Positions 17,998 to 26,184 of a stretch of DNA of 64,000 nt are shown here, in pieces. How positions within the stretch are numbered: the first letter of the stretch is position 1; each line of letters starts with the position of its first letter. Made by a program: the position numbers and the translations under genes. This DNA comes from DASPHG01 sp963748315 (GTDB lineage Bacteria; Actinomycetota; Thermoleophilia; Solirubrobacterales; Thermoleophilaceae): contig CAVVIK010000008.1 in assembly GCA_963748315.1 (NCBI GenBank), positions 1-64,000 on the forward strand. Reading direction: 5' to 3'. The notes beneath the pieces are model-generated. The model saw only the letters and a list, made by a program, of their open reading frames with translations. It did not search any database and had not been told where the DNA came from.

Positions 17998-18870
17998 ATG
18001 CCCCGGACCGCCGTCGTCACGGACTCGACCGCGTATCTGCCGCCGGAGATGGCCGCCGGGAACGCGATCGAAGTCGTGTCTCTGTACGTGAATTTCGGGA
18101 GCGACCGCACCGAGCGCGAACTCGACCTGATGGCGGATCTCGACAAGTTCTACGACGAGATCCGGTCCGCGGAGCAGTGGCCGACGACGTCGCAGCCGTC
18201 GGTCGGCGACTTCGCCACCGCTTACGAGCCGCTGCTCGCCGACGGCGGGGACGTCGTGTCGATCCACATCTCGGAGGGGATCTCCGGCACGGCGGACTCG
18301 GCGCGCCAGGCCGCCGAGCTCCTCGAGAAGGAGGGCAAGGGTGGCGAGCGCGTCCGCGTCGTCAACTCTGAGAGCTCGGCCGGCGGGCTCGGGATGATCG
18401 TGCTCGGCGCCGCGCGGGTCGCTCAGCGTGGCGAAAATGCCGACGCCGTCGTCACACGGGCGGAAGAGGCGCGCGAGTCGCTCAAGATGTGGTTCGCGGT
18501 CGACACGCTCGAGTTCCTGAAGCGGAGCGGCCGGATCGGAGCGGCGAGCGCATGGATCGGGTCGACGCTGAAGATCAAGCCGATCCTCACCCTCGAACAG
18601 GAGATCACGCCCGTCGAGCGTGTCCGCACCAGCGGTCGCGCGTTCGAGCGGCTGGTCGCATACGCGGAGGAACGGCACAAGGGCGGAGCGGACGCCTGGG
18701 TCGTGCAGCACATCCAGTCGCGCGACGAGGCCGAGCGGCTGGCGGAGCGCTGTCGCCAGCTGTTCGAGCGCGACCCCGTCTTCGTCTCGGAGGTCGGGCC
18801 CGTCCTGGGCGTCCACACCGGCCCGGGGCTCCTGGGCGTGGGCGGCGTGCTGCCGAGCGTGCTCGCCTAG
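17998..18870 (+). CDS. DegV family fatty-acid-binding protein
   Basis: 290 residues. N-terminal AVVTDSTAYLPPEM and the TTSQPSVGDF motif, HISEGISGTADSARQA with the residues binding the carboxyl group, and DTLEFLKRSGRIG then VGPVLGVHTGPG are hallmark DegV segments. DegV proteins hold fatty acids in the cytoplasm and, as FakB, feed them to the FakA kinase. No FakA (DAK domain) gene lies in the window. A TAGGCT hexamer 9 nt upstream of ATG 17998 may be its -10. Confidence 0.93.
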   Translation: MPRTAVVTDSTAYLPPEMAAGNAIEVVSLYVNFGSDRTERELDLMADLDKFYDEIRSAEQWPTTSQPSVGDFATAYEPLLADGGDVVSIHISEGISGTADSARQAAELLEKEGKGGERVRVVNSESSAGGLGMIVLGAARVAQRGENADAVVTRAEEARESLKMWFAVDTLEFLKRSGRIGAASAWIGSTLKIKPILTLEQEITPVERVRTSGRAFERLVAYAEERHKGGADAWVVQHIQSRDEAERLAERCRQLFERDPVFVSEVGPVLGVHTGPGLLGVGGVLPSVLA

Positions 18871-18906
18871 CCGTCCGAGCGCATTCGCAGAATCGGCGCG
18901 AACCGG

Positions 18907-20014
18907 ATGGTCGCGTCCAATATCCCAAGCCCCCGGGCCATCGCAGTCACGGTGCTCACCGCCGTGCTGGTGGTCCTCGCGCTGTACCTGGTCTACCTGC
19001 TCCGCAAGCCCATCGGCTGGCTGCTGATCGCCACGTTCCTGGCGATCGCCCTCTCGGGCCCGGTGAACTTCCTCAGCCGTCGCATGAAGCGCGGGTTCGC
19101 GATCACGCTCGTCTACCTGGGGCTGCTGCTCGTGCCGGTCGGCATCGGCGCCATCGTCGTGCCGCCGATCGTCAACGGCGGCGAACGACCTGGCCGAGAA
19201 CGCGCCCCAGTACGCCCAGGACGTAACCGACTTCGTGAACGACAACGACACCCTGCGCGACATCAACGAGGACTACGACGTCACGGAGAAGATCCAGGAG
19301 GAAGCGGCAAAGCTGCCGTCCAAGATCGACGACGCCGCAGTGGTGCTCCGCGACGTGGGCTTCGGCCTCGTCAGCTCGCTCTTCGCGCTGATCACGATCC
19401 TGATCCTGACGGCGTTCATTCTCGGCGGGGGACGCCGGTGGCTCCACTTCGGGCTGCGCTTCGTGCCCGAGGATCGCGCCGAGCGGCTCGAGCGCGTCTT
19501 CGACCGCGTCGGCCGGGCGGTCGGCAACTACGTGGCGGGAGCGCTGGCCCAGGCGACGATCGCCGGCGTCACCGCGTACATCGTGCTCCAGATTCTGGGC
19601 GTCCCGTTCGCGGCGCCGCTCGCGCTGATCATCTTCTTCCTGGACCTGATCCCGCTCGTCGGCGCGACGATCGGAGCGGTGCTCGTCGGTTTGGTCACGC
19701 TGTTCCAGGACTTCCCGACCGCCACGATCATCTGGGTGATCTACTCGATCGTCTACCAGCAGCTCGAGAACAACCTGATCCAGCCGCAGATCCAGAGGCG
19801 TGCTGTGGAGATCAACCCGTTCCTGGTGATCGTGTCCGTCCTATTCGGCAGCGCGCTGCTCGGGATCATCGGCGCGCTCGTCGCCGTGCCGGTCGCCGCA
19901 TCGATCCAGATCGCTGCACGCGAGTACATGGACTACAGGGGAATCGAGCCGCGGCCCGAGCCGGAGGACGAGCCTCCGCCGCCCCCCGAGGCGCCAGAGC
20001 CGGCGCCGGCTTAG
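18907..20014 (+). CDS. AI-2E family transporter/permease (frameshifted)
   Basis: Multi-pass permease of the AI-2E (YdiK/PerM) family, about 368 residues once joined. The first frame gives two N-terminal membrane segments (AVTVLTAVLVVLALYLVYLL, WLLIATFLAIALSGPVNF); the second continues NDLAENAPQYAQDV and contains the family core IIFFLDLIPLVGATIGAVLV and QQLENNLIQPQI. One extra G in GGCGGCG at about 19177-19182 breaks the frame; removing it yields VNGANDLAEN. Some family members export small molecules or act as Na/H antiporters, so the substrate is unknown. Ends in a Pro/Glu-rich tail. Confidence 0.85.
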
Positions 20015-20235
20015 CGCCTGCGACGCAGAAGGCTGACGGTGGCGGCGATGCCGCCGCCGATCACGAACCCCGCTACGGCCGCGCCGACGACCGCCGCCTG
20101 ACGGTTCTCCGCGAGCGGGCGGCGCCAGTCGGTGAGCGTGCTCACCTTCGTGCGCAGATCGTTCACCGAGAACGCGAGCTCGCGGCGCGTGGTCTCGATC
20201 GACGTGCGGATCTCGGCTGGCGAACGCTGCGCCAT
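20011..20235 (-). CDS. DUF3618 small membrane protein
   Basis: 74 residues: RSPAEIRTSIETTRRELAFSVNDLRTKV is the DUF3618 helix, followed by one hydrophobic segment (AAVVGAAVAGFVIGGGIAAT) and a basic end (RRRR). Last of four tiny genes overlapped head to tail (20904 to 20011); in actinobacteria DUF3618 usually travels with holin-X proteins. Role unknown, presumably at the inner membrane. Confidence 0.85.
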   Translation of the reverse strand: MAQRSPAEIRTSIETTRRELAFSVNDLRTKVSTLTDWRRPLAENRQAAVVGAAVAGFVIGGGIAATVSLLRRRR

Positions 20236-20648
20236 TACGGGTTGAGCGCCTTCTGCTGGTCGAGCATCTCGCGCGTACGCTTCGCCTCTTCGATCGCGAG
20301 GTCCGGCGTGGGCGGCGCACCGCCTCTCAGCCAGCGCACGCCGAGGGCGCCCGCGATGACGCCGATCAGGACGATCACGCCGACCGTGAGCAGGTAGCCC
20401 GGCCAGACCGTGTTCCAGTTGAACAGGTCGACGAAGAACCAGGCGAGCGCGTGGAAGAGGTAGATCATCGCGAACACCGCGAGCACGCCCGCCGCCGCGA
20501 GTGCGGCCGCCCCCTTCCCGAGCTTCGTGACCTTCTCGGTGATCTCGGCCTTGGCGAGCTCGATCTCCTCGCGGACAAGCAGCGACGCCTTCTCGCTGAC
20601 CTCGCTGACGACGTCGCCGAGGGACTTGTCCGTCTCGTTCGTGGCCAT
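20235..20648 (-). CDS. Actinobacterial holin-X / phage holin superfamily III protein
   Basis: 137 residues. An amphipathic N-terminal part (SLGDVVSEVSEKASLLVREEIELAKAE, split by a helix-rich pattern) precedes two membrane segments (about residues 47-70 and 83-105) and a charged tail. This matches PF07332 (Holin-X/DUF1469). Despite the name, no phage gene is nearby; these proteins are common chromosomal envelope proteins. Its TAA overlaps the ATG of the DUF3618 gene. Confidence 0.85.
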   Translation of the reverse strand: MATNETDKSLGDVVSEVSEKASLLVREEIELAKAEITEKVTKLGKGAAALAAAGVLAVFAMIYLFHALAWFFVDLFNWNTVWPGYLLTVGVIVLIGVIAGALGVRWLRGGAPPTPDLAIEEAKRTREMLDQQKALNP

Positions 20649-20767
20649 CAGTCGCTGCCGAGCCGCTTCAGCACCTGGGCGAGCACGAGGCCGCCGAGGA
20701 AAGCGGCGCCCACCAAGATCTCCGGCCGCTCAGTCGTCTTGGGGGGAGTGGTCTGCGTTGTCGCCAT
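20648..20767 (-). CDS. Hypothetical 39-residue membrane protein
   Basis: Very short gene, MATTQTTPPKTTERPEILVG then AAFLGGLVLAQVLKRLGSD: a Thr/Pro-rich soluble start and one membrane helix. It is supported by overlaps on both sides (TGATG with the upstream gene, ATGA with the holin-X gene), conserved spacing for a translationally coupled operon. I do not recognise the family. Confidence 0.65.
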   Translation of the reverse strand: MATTQTTPPKTTERPEILVGAAFLGGLVLAQVLKRLGSD

Positions 20768-20904
20768 CAGCCCTCGGGCGGGTCCTCGTCGAAAAGCTTG
20801 ATCCAGATGTACGTGGCGACGCGCGTGGAGACGATCGTCGCGAGGGCGCCGACTCCGGCCAGGAGCCCGCTCCACATCAGCCGCTTCGTCAGGTCATTGC
20901 TCAT
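20767..20904 (-). CDS. DUF4235-like 45-residue membrane protein
   Basis: MSNDLTKRLMWSGLLAGVG..., one or two hydrophobic segments, ending WIKLFDEDPPEG. The W-x-K-x-F-D/G-x-x-PP ending resembles DUF4235 proteins. First gene of the four-gene small-protein operon. A TAAGTT -10 (20918-20913) overlaps the TetR stop codon and ends 8 nt before ATG 20904, so the operon probably has its own promoter. Confidence 0.6.
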   Translation of the reverse strand: MSNDLTKRLMWSGLLAGVGALATIVSTRVATYIWIKLFDEDPPEG

Positions 20905-20915
20905 CCGGCTGAAAC

Positions 20916-21530
20916 TTAACCAGAGATCGGCGCGGGCTCGATCTCGAGGCCCCCGCAGATCGTCTCGACCACGAGCGCCTTCGCGCTCTCGAACTCGTCG
21001 TCGCCCTTCGGCAGGAGGTCGAAGATCCAGCCCGAGAGCAGCTGCTCGATGGCGCCGTAGAAGCACATCGCGGCCCACTGCGAGCTGATCTCCGGCTTGA
21101 ACGAGCCATCCGAGCGCGCGTCCTCGACGATCTTCGCGATCCCGTCGTAGGCCTCGCGGATCGTCGCGAGATGGGCGCGCCCGAACGAGTTGGCCGCGCG
21201 CGTGACCTCGACGATGATCACCTTCATCAGGTCGGGGTCGTAGCGGTACGAGTCGATGATGAAGGACGCGACCATGTAGAGCTTGTCGCGCGCCGGGACC
21301 TCCTGCTTGGCGTCGATCTCGGCGATCGCGTCGAGCATCACCTGCCAGCGCTCGGTGAAGAGCGTGTTGAGGATCTCCTCCTTGGACCCGAAGTAGTGGT
21401 AGACGAGCCCGTAGGCGACGCCCGCCTCGTCGGCGATGTCCGAAACGCGGCACGCGTGGAAGCCCTGCTTGGCGAACACACGGATCGCGGCGTCGAGGAT
21501 CAGCCGGCGCTTGTCGACGGACGCGGGCAT
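20916..21530 (-). CDS. TetR/AcrR family transcriptional regulator
   Basis: 204 residues. N-terminal helix-turn-helix: RRLILDAAIRVFAKQGFHAC, then VSDIADEAGVAYGLVYHYFGSK, the canonical TetR DNA-binding block. The C-terminal ligand domain (about residues 70-200) resembles the fatty-acid/acyl-CoA-responsive group by length, but the ligand is unknown. Its ATG at 21530 overlaps the nitrilase stop (ATGA), so it is the second gene of that operon. The palindrome at 22376-22391 is its likely operator, implying autoregulation. Confidence 0.9.
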   Translation of the reverse strand: MPASVDKRRLILDAAIRVFAKQGFHACRVSDIADEAGVAYGLVYHYFGSKEEILNTLFTERWQVMLDAIAEIDAKQEVPARDKLYMVASFIIDSYRYDPDLMKVIIVEVTRAANSFGRAHLATIREAYDGIAKIVEDARSDGSFKPEISSQWAAMCFYGAIEQLLSGWIFDLLPKGDDEFESAKALVVETICGGLEIEPAPISG

Positions 21531-22360
21531 CAGGCGGTCACCTCGTCGGGCCAGCGGTATGCGCCGGCCACGCGGTTGGCCAGGCTGGGCAGCTTGTCGC
21601 GGACCTCGTCCTGGCGGGCGAAGTCGATATTCGCTGCGACGAAGCACTCCTCGTCGGGCGCGCGCGCGAGCACCTCTCCCCAGGGATCCACGATCATCGA
21701 GCCGCCGAAGCTTTCCTTGTCCGGCGGATGCGTCCCGATCTGGTCCGCCGCCACGACGAACGCCTGGTTCTCGATCGCGCGGGCGCGGATGAGGATCTCC
21801 CAGTGCGCGCGCCCCGTCACCTTCGTGAACGCGGCCGGCAGCGTGATCACGCGGGCGCCGCGGATCGCGAGGATGCGGAACAGCTCCGGGAAGCGGAGGT
21901 CGTAGCAGACGGTCAGGCCGAGCGGGACGCCGTTCGCGGCCTCGGACAGGACGATCTCGTCACCGGGCTCCTCCGACGCTGACTCGCGGTACTCGATGCC
22001 GCCGACGACGACGTCGAACATGTGGATCTTCCGGTAGACGCCCTTGACCTCGCCGTCGGGGCCGACGTGCACCGACGTGTTGCCGAGCTTCTCGTGCCCG
22101 TCGCGGCGCTCGACGATCGAGCCGGCGACGAGGTCGACGCCGAGCTCGCGCGCGGTGTCGCGCGCCCATGAGATCGTCGGCCCGTCGAGCGGCTCCGCTC
22201 CGGCGACGTAGTCGTCGTGCTCGCCGAGCACGTTGAACTTCTCGGGTAGGACGATCAGATCCGCTCCGTCGGCGGCCGCTTCGCGGGTGAGGCGGTCGGC
22301 CGTCGCCATGTTGCGCTCTTTGTCGTCCGTCGAGTTGAGCTGTACGGCCGCTGTCCGCAT
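21530..22360 (-). CDS. Carbon-nitrogen hydrolase (nitrilase superfamily)
   Basis: 276 residues with the full Glu-Lys-Cys triad: Glu in LIVLPEKFN, Lys in VYRKIHMFDV, Cys in GLTVCYDLRFPELFR. Closest in pattern to Nit1/Nit2-type amidases (deaminated glutathione amidase, omega-amidase), which clean up damaged metabolites; true nitrilase activity is less likely. First gene of the nitrilase-TetR operon; ATG 22360 has GAGGGG 4 nt upstream. Confidence 0.9.
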   Translation of the reverse strand: MRTAAVQLNSTDDKERNMATADRLTREAAADGADLIVLPEKFNVLGEHDDYVAGAEPLDGPTISWARDTARELGVDLVAGSIVERRDGHEKLGNTSVHVGPDGEVKGVYRKIHMFDVVVGGIEYRESASEEPGDEIVLSEAANGVPLGLTVCYDLRFPELFRILAIRGARVITLPAAFTKVTGRAHWEILIRARAIENQAFVVAADQIGTHPPDKESFGGSMIVDPWGEVLARAPDEECFVAANIDFARQDEVRDKLPSLANRVAGAYRWPDEVTA

Positions 22361-22375
22361 CTCTCCCCTCTGCGG

Positions 22376-22391
22376 TTGACTGACCAGTCAA
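22376..22391. promoter_or_regulatory. Perfect 16-bp palindrome, putative TetR operator
   Basis: TTGACTG and CAGTCAA arms around an AC spacer. On the minus strand a TAGACT (22400-22395) would start nitrilase-tetR transcription within the palindrome; on the plus strand TACGAT (22411-22416) lies 6 nt before GTG 22423. Binding would therefore affect both directions. The sequence is typical of TetR-family sites. Confidence 0.65.
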
Positions 22392-22410
22392 TCCAGTCTA
22401 CCGCCGGGCA

Positions 22411-22416
22411 TACGAT
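22411..22416 (+). promoter_or_regulatory. Candidate -10 element, leaderless DUF2804-like gene start
   Basis: TACGAT ends 6 nt before GTG 22423, with no Shine-Dalgarno sequence between. The neighbouring palindrome covers the expected -35 region. Confidence 0.4.
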
Positions 22417-22422
22417 GCTTGG

Positions 22423-23239
22423 GTGTCCCTTCCCGCGCGCGGTGCTGCGGTACGCGAGCTCTCGCTCCCACTCCCACCGGCCGCGATGCCGCGCCGCCAG
22501 GGCATGCGGCCGCTCAAGCGCTGGCGCTATGTCGGCGTCTTCGGCCCCGATCTCCAGCTGTGTGTGGGCGACGCGCGCATCGGCCCCGCGCCCGGTCCGC
22601 TGGTGGGCGATCGCCGAGCCGGGCAAGCCGCTGCGCGAGGGGCGGCGCGGCATCGCGTCGGCGCCCGGCGAGGTCCACGTCGACGACGGCGGCGTCGAGA
22701 TCGCGATCGAGGTGGAGGAGCGCGAGCCGGTCGAGACGGCGACCGCCTACGGGCGGACGTTTGCCTGGACCGCGAAGCAGGCCGACCTGCCGGCACGCGG
22801 CACCGTCCGCATCGACGGACGCGCGATCGACGTGGACGGGCGCGCGGTCGTCGACGTCAGCGCGGGCTATCACCCGCGCCACACAGCCTGGAAGTGGAGC
22901 GCGGGTGTCGGGAAGCTGTTCGACGGGCGCAGTGTCGGCTGGAACCTGGTGAGCGGAATCCACGACTCGCCCCGTGCGAGCGAGCGGACGATCTGGGTGG
23001 ACGGCCAGCCGGCGGAGGTGGGGCCCGTCGAGTTTGCCGCCGACCTGGGGTCGATCCTGTTCGAGGACGGTGCGCGTGTCCGCTTCAGCGAATGGGCCGA
23101 GCGCCGCGACCGCACCAACCTGCTCGTGATGCGCAGCTACTACCGCCAGCCGTTCGGGACATTCGAGGGCGAGCTTTCGGCCGGCCTAACTCTGGCCGAG
23201 GGTTACGGTGTGATGGAGGAGCACGAGGTGTGGTGGTGA
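22423..23239 (+). CDS. DUF2804 domain protein (frameshifted)
   Basis: About 271 residues after joining two frames. The first frame gives MRPLKRWRYVGVFGPDLQLC; one extra C in the CCC at about 22599 moves the frame, after which VRWWAIAEPGK leads into YHPRHTAWKWSAGVG, GWNLVSGIHDSP and SERTIWVDG, segments typical of DUF2804 proteins. The fold is beta-rich and lipocalin-like in relatives; function unknown. Divergent from the nitrilase-tetR operon, so probably under the same operator. Confidence 0.7.
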
Positions 23240-23742
23240 CGTCCCCTACGTCGATAGTCAGGCGCTGGCAGAACGCGGACGAGCGGGAGCGGCTGCTCCA
23301 GGTGGTCCAGCCCGGCCTGATCGGCCTGATCGATGGGACGATCTCGACGCTCGCGCCGATCTTCGCGGCGGCGTACATCGCAGGCTCGCGCGCGGCTCTG
23401 CTCGTCGGCCTGGCCGCCGCGCTCGGCGCCGCCATCAGCATGGGGCTCTCCGAAGGGCTGTCCGACGACGGGACGCTGACCGGCCGCGGTACCTCGCTGG
23501 CCCGCGGGCTCATCACGGGCGGCGCGACGTTCATCGGCGGGACGATGCACGCGCTCCCGTTCCTGATCGACGACGTGAACAAGGCACTGGCGATCGCCTA
23601 CGTGGTTGTCAGCATCGAGCTGATGGCGATCGCGATCATCCGCAAGCGGTTCCTGCAGGTCTCGCTGGCGCAGTCGCTGATTCAGGTCACGCTCGGCGGC
23701 GCGGTGGTCGCCGGCGTCGGTGTGCTCGTCGGGCACTCCTGA
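23230..23742 (+). CDS. VIT1/CCC1-like small membrane protein
   Basis: 170 residues with about five hydrophobic segments. GLIGLIDGTISTLAPIFAAA and LVGLAAALGAAISMGLSEGL recall the first helices of the VIT1/CCC1 iron/manganese transporter family, with the metal-site Asp and Glu positions (D of LIDG, E of LSEGL) visible. Shorter than typical CCC1 (about 230). Start: three consecutive GTG codons from 23230, preceded by GGAGGA about 9 nt upstream. Overlaps the end of the DUF2804-like gene; its 3' end overlaps the convergent GNAT gene by 61 bases. Confidence 0.65.
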   Translation: MVVTSPTSIVRRWQNADERERLLQVVQPGLIGLIDGTISTLAPIFAAAYIAGSRAALLVGLAAALGAAISMGLSEGLSDDGTLTGRGTSLARGLITGGATFIGGTMHALPFLIDDVNKALAIAYVVVSIELMAIAIIRKRFLQVSLAQSLIQVTLGGAVVAGVGVLVGHS

Positions 23743-24326
23743 CGCCACATCAGCCATAGCGGCGGCCCGCCGCGCGGCATCCGGATCACCTCGGTCGTCT
23801 GGAAGCCGTGGCGCTCGTACAGCGCGCGGCTCCGCTCCGTCGAGGACTCGAGGTATGCGGGCACGCGCTCGCGGTCGCAGCGCGCGAGCATCTCGAACAT
23901 CAACTGTGACCCCAGCCCGCGGCCCTGGCTCTGCGGCCGGACGCCGAGCTCCGACAGGTACCAGTGCGCCGTCTCCGGATGACGGCGCTCGATCCGCCTC
24001 ATCCCGAGGCTCGCCATCGGCACGCGCAGTCCGAGCCTCGGCAGCGCGTAGCGGGTCGTGCGCACCTCTACGCGCGGCGAGAAGCGCCAGCCGCTGGGCG
24101 GCGACCACATCGAGCAGCCGGCGATCTCGCCGTCCTCTTCGGCGACGAAGACCTCGCCGTGGTCGAGGTAGTGCTCGCGCGTGACCAGCTCGTACCAGCC
24201 CCTTATGTACTCGCGCCGGCCGTTGGGCTTGTTCCAGAACCAGGACGCGATCGGGTCGTCTTCGAACGCCGCCCCCATCGCCTCGGCGATGCCGGGCACG
24301 TCCTCCGGTCGGGCCGCGCGGATCAC
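23682..24326 (-). CDS. GNAT family N-acetyltransferase
   Basis: 214 residues. MIRAARPEDVPGIAEAMG start (GTG 24326), then YLSELGVRPQSQGRGLGSQL with the acetyl-CoA-binding QGRGLG loop (motif A) and SRALYERHGFQTTEV (motif B). Substrate unknown. Its GTG overlaps the MerR stop (GTGA), so it is the last gene of the BKACE/CoA-transferase/MerR operon. The final about 20 residues (Thr/Pro-rich) come from read-through into the convergent neighbour and may not matter. Confidence 0.85.
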   Translation of the reverse strand: MIRAARPEDVPGIAEAMGAAFEDDPIASWFWNKPNGRREYIRGWYELVTREHYLDHGEVFVAEEDGEIAGCSMWSPPSGWRFSPRVEVRTTRYALPRLGLRVPMASLGMRRIERRHPETAHWYLSELGVRPQSQGRGLGSQLMFEMLARCDRERVPAYLESSTERSRALYERHGFQTTEVIRMPRGGPPLWLMWRQECPTSTPTPATTAPPSVT

Positions 24327-24967
24327 GCGCGCGCGGCGCGCTGCTGCTTCAGTTCGGCTACAAGCGCCTTGGTGTGCAGCGCCGAGATCAGGTCCCGCAG
24401 CGGCTCCGCGCCCTTCTCGACGAGCTGGGCCGCGTGGTCGGCGTCGACCTCGCCGCCGAGGCGCTCCATGATCACCTCGACCTCCTCCTTCACCAGATCC
24501 TCCATCGCGCGCTTGTAGCGCAGCGTGTCGTAGACCGTGAAGCCGATCCGCTCGTCGTACCCGCCGGCTCGGAACCTGCTGATCGCCTCCAGGATCCGCA
24601 CGTCGCTCGCGCCGTAGCCGCGTGAGTTGGGCGAGATCACCTCGAGCTCGGCGAGCCGGTCGAGCACCTCCTGCGGGAGCCCGTAGCGGCGCTTCACCTC
24701 CGCCGCCGAGACCCGCGTGGCCTCGCCCTCGAGCTCGAGCAGCCCCTTGATCGCCTTGAGCGGCATGAACCTCCGCTCCTGCAGCTCCTTGATCAGCTGG
24801 ATCCGCTCGACGAACTCGGGCGGATACCAGGCCATGTTGCGGCTGGTCTTGACGGGCTCGGGCAAAAGGCCCTCGCGCAGGTAGTGCTTGATCGTGCCGG
24901 CACTCACGCCGCTCGCCTCGGCGAGCTCCGCCATCTTGAGCATCCCGTTTCGCTCGACGGCGCTCAT
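24323..24967 (-). CDS. MerR family transcriptional regulator
   Basis: 214 residues. LKMAELAEASGVSAGTIKHY then LREGLLPEPVKT is the MerR winged helix-turn-helix; a long helical effector part follows. It lacks metal-binding Cys, so it is not a metal sensor. Position inside the BKACE-CoA-transferase operon suggests it senses an acyl-CoA intermediate, as LiuR-type MerR proteins do in branched-chain catabolism. It is the best local candidate to bind the shared palindrome at 27087 and 31764 (inference). Start ATG 24967 overlaps the CoA-transferase stop. Confidence 0.88.
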   Translation of the reverse strand: MSAVERNGMLKMAELAEASGVSAGTIKHYLREGLLPEPVKTSRNMAWYPPEFVERIQLIKELQERRFMPLKAIKGLLELEGEATRVSAAEVKRRYGLPQEVLDRLAELEVISPNSRGYGASDVRILEAISRFRAGGYDERIGFTVYDTLRYKRAMEDLVKEEVEVIMERLGGEVDADHAAQLVEKGAEPLRDLISALHTKALVAELKQQRAARA

Positions 24968-26184
24968 CCCATGAACGACCCCTCGACGCCGGCGGCCGGG
25001 CCGCCCACAGCGCCCGCCTGCTCGAGCTCCGCGATCTCGGCGTCCGAGTAACCCGCCGCTGCGAGCACCTCGTGGGTGTGCTGTCCGAGCACCGGGCCCG
25101 GCGCACGTAGGCCGCCCGGCGTGCGCGACATCTTCACCGGCACCCCGAGCTGCTTCACGCCGTCGGTGCCGGGCTGGTCGAGCTCGACGACCATCTCGCG
25201 CGCGCGCACGAGCTCCGAGTCGAGCGCCTCGTCGAGATCGAGCACCGGCTCGAGGCAGCAGTCGTGCTGCGACGCAAACTCGCGCCACTCCTCACGCGTG
25301 CGCTCGAGGAAGATCCGCTCGATCTCGCCGTGCGCCTCCGACCCGGGCGGCTCGAACTGCTTGTCGACCAGGTCCTCGCGGCCGACGCCGTGGCACCAGG
25401 CCGCAAAGAACTTCGGCTCGAGCGCGCCGAGCGTGACCCAGCCGTCCTTGCAGGCGTACGGCCGGTAGCAAACGAACCTCCCCGCGAGATCGAGCTCCCC
25501 GCGCCTCGGCACCTGGCCGTCGGCGAAGTAGCGGCCGGCGACCATCGCGAGCCACGCGAGCGCTCCGTCGGCCATCGAGACGTCCACGAGCTGTCCCTCA
25601 CCGGACCGCTCGCGCTCGTGCAGCGCGGCGAGCACGCCGAACGCCCCCATCAGGGCGCCGCCGCCGAGGTCGGCGATCTGGCCGGCTGACTGGATCGGCG
25701 GGCCGTCCTGCTCACCCGTCAGCCCGAGCAGCCCGATCAGGCCGAGGTAGTTCATGTCGTGCCCGGAGCGGTCGCGGTACGGGCCGTCCTGGCCATAGCC
25801 CGTGATCGCGCAGTAGATGACGCGCGGGTTCTCCTCGCGCAGGCGCTCGTACCCGACGCCGAGGCGGTCCATCACACCCGGCCGAAACGACTCGATCACG
25901 ACGTCGTACTCCTTCACGAGCCGCAGCAGCACCTCGCGCCCGCGCTCCTCCTTGAGGTTGATCCGGATCGAGCGCTTGTTGCGGTTGAGCGCGAGGAAGA
26001 GCGACGAGTTCGCGGACTCCTCGGCGCCCTCGTACTGCGGCGGCGCCCAGCGGACGTAGTCGCCCATGCCGGTGTCCTCGACCTTGAGGACGTCGGCGCC
26101 GAAATCAGCGAGGAGCAGTGTGCAGAAGCCGCCCGGGAGGAGGCGGGTGAGGTCGAGGACCTTGACGCCCTCGAGTGCGCTCAC
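24964..26184 (-). CDS. CaiB/BaiF family III CoA-transferase
   Basis: 406 residues. LEGVKVLDLTRLLPGGFCTL and LLADFGADVLKVED open the family; NRNKRSIRINLK, FRPGVMDRLGVGYE, and YGQDGPYRDRSGHDMNYLG with the catalytic Asp follow; LVDVSMADGALAWL and GQHTHEVL close it. The whole resembles alpha-methylacyl-CoA racemase as well as formyl-CoA and other family III transferases, so racemase activity is an alternative. GTG 26184 overlaps the BKACE stop. Second gene of the operon led by BKACE. Confidence 0.9.
   Translation of the reverse strand: MSALEGVKVLDLTRLLPGGFCTLLLADFGADVLKVEDTGMGDYVRWAPPQYEGAEESANSSLFLALNRNKRSIRINLKEERGREVLLRLVKEYDVVIESFRPGVMDRLGVGYERLREENPRVIYCAITGYGQDGPYRDRSGHDMNYLGLIGLLGLTGEQDGPPIQSAGQIADLGGGALMGAFGVLAALHERERSGEGQLVDVSMADGALAWLAMVAGRYFADGQVPRRGELDLAGRFVCYRPYACKDGWVTLGALEPKFFAAWCHGVGREDLVDKQFEPPGSEAHGEIERIFLERTREEWREFASQHDCCLEPVLDLDEALDSELVRAREMVVELDQPGTDGVKQLGVPVKMSRTPGGLRAPGPVLGQHTHEVLAAAGYSDAEIAELEQAGAVGGPAAGVEGSFMG

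Noticed and set aside
20235..20648. Holin-like protein as evidence for a prophage
   Set aside because: No lysin, capsid, integrase or att-like repeats nearby; the family is a normal chromosomal component in actinobacteria.
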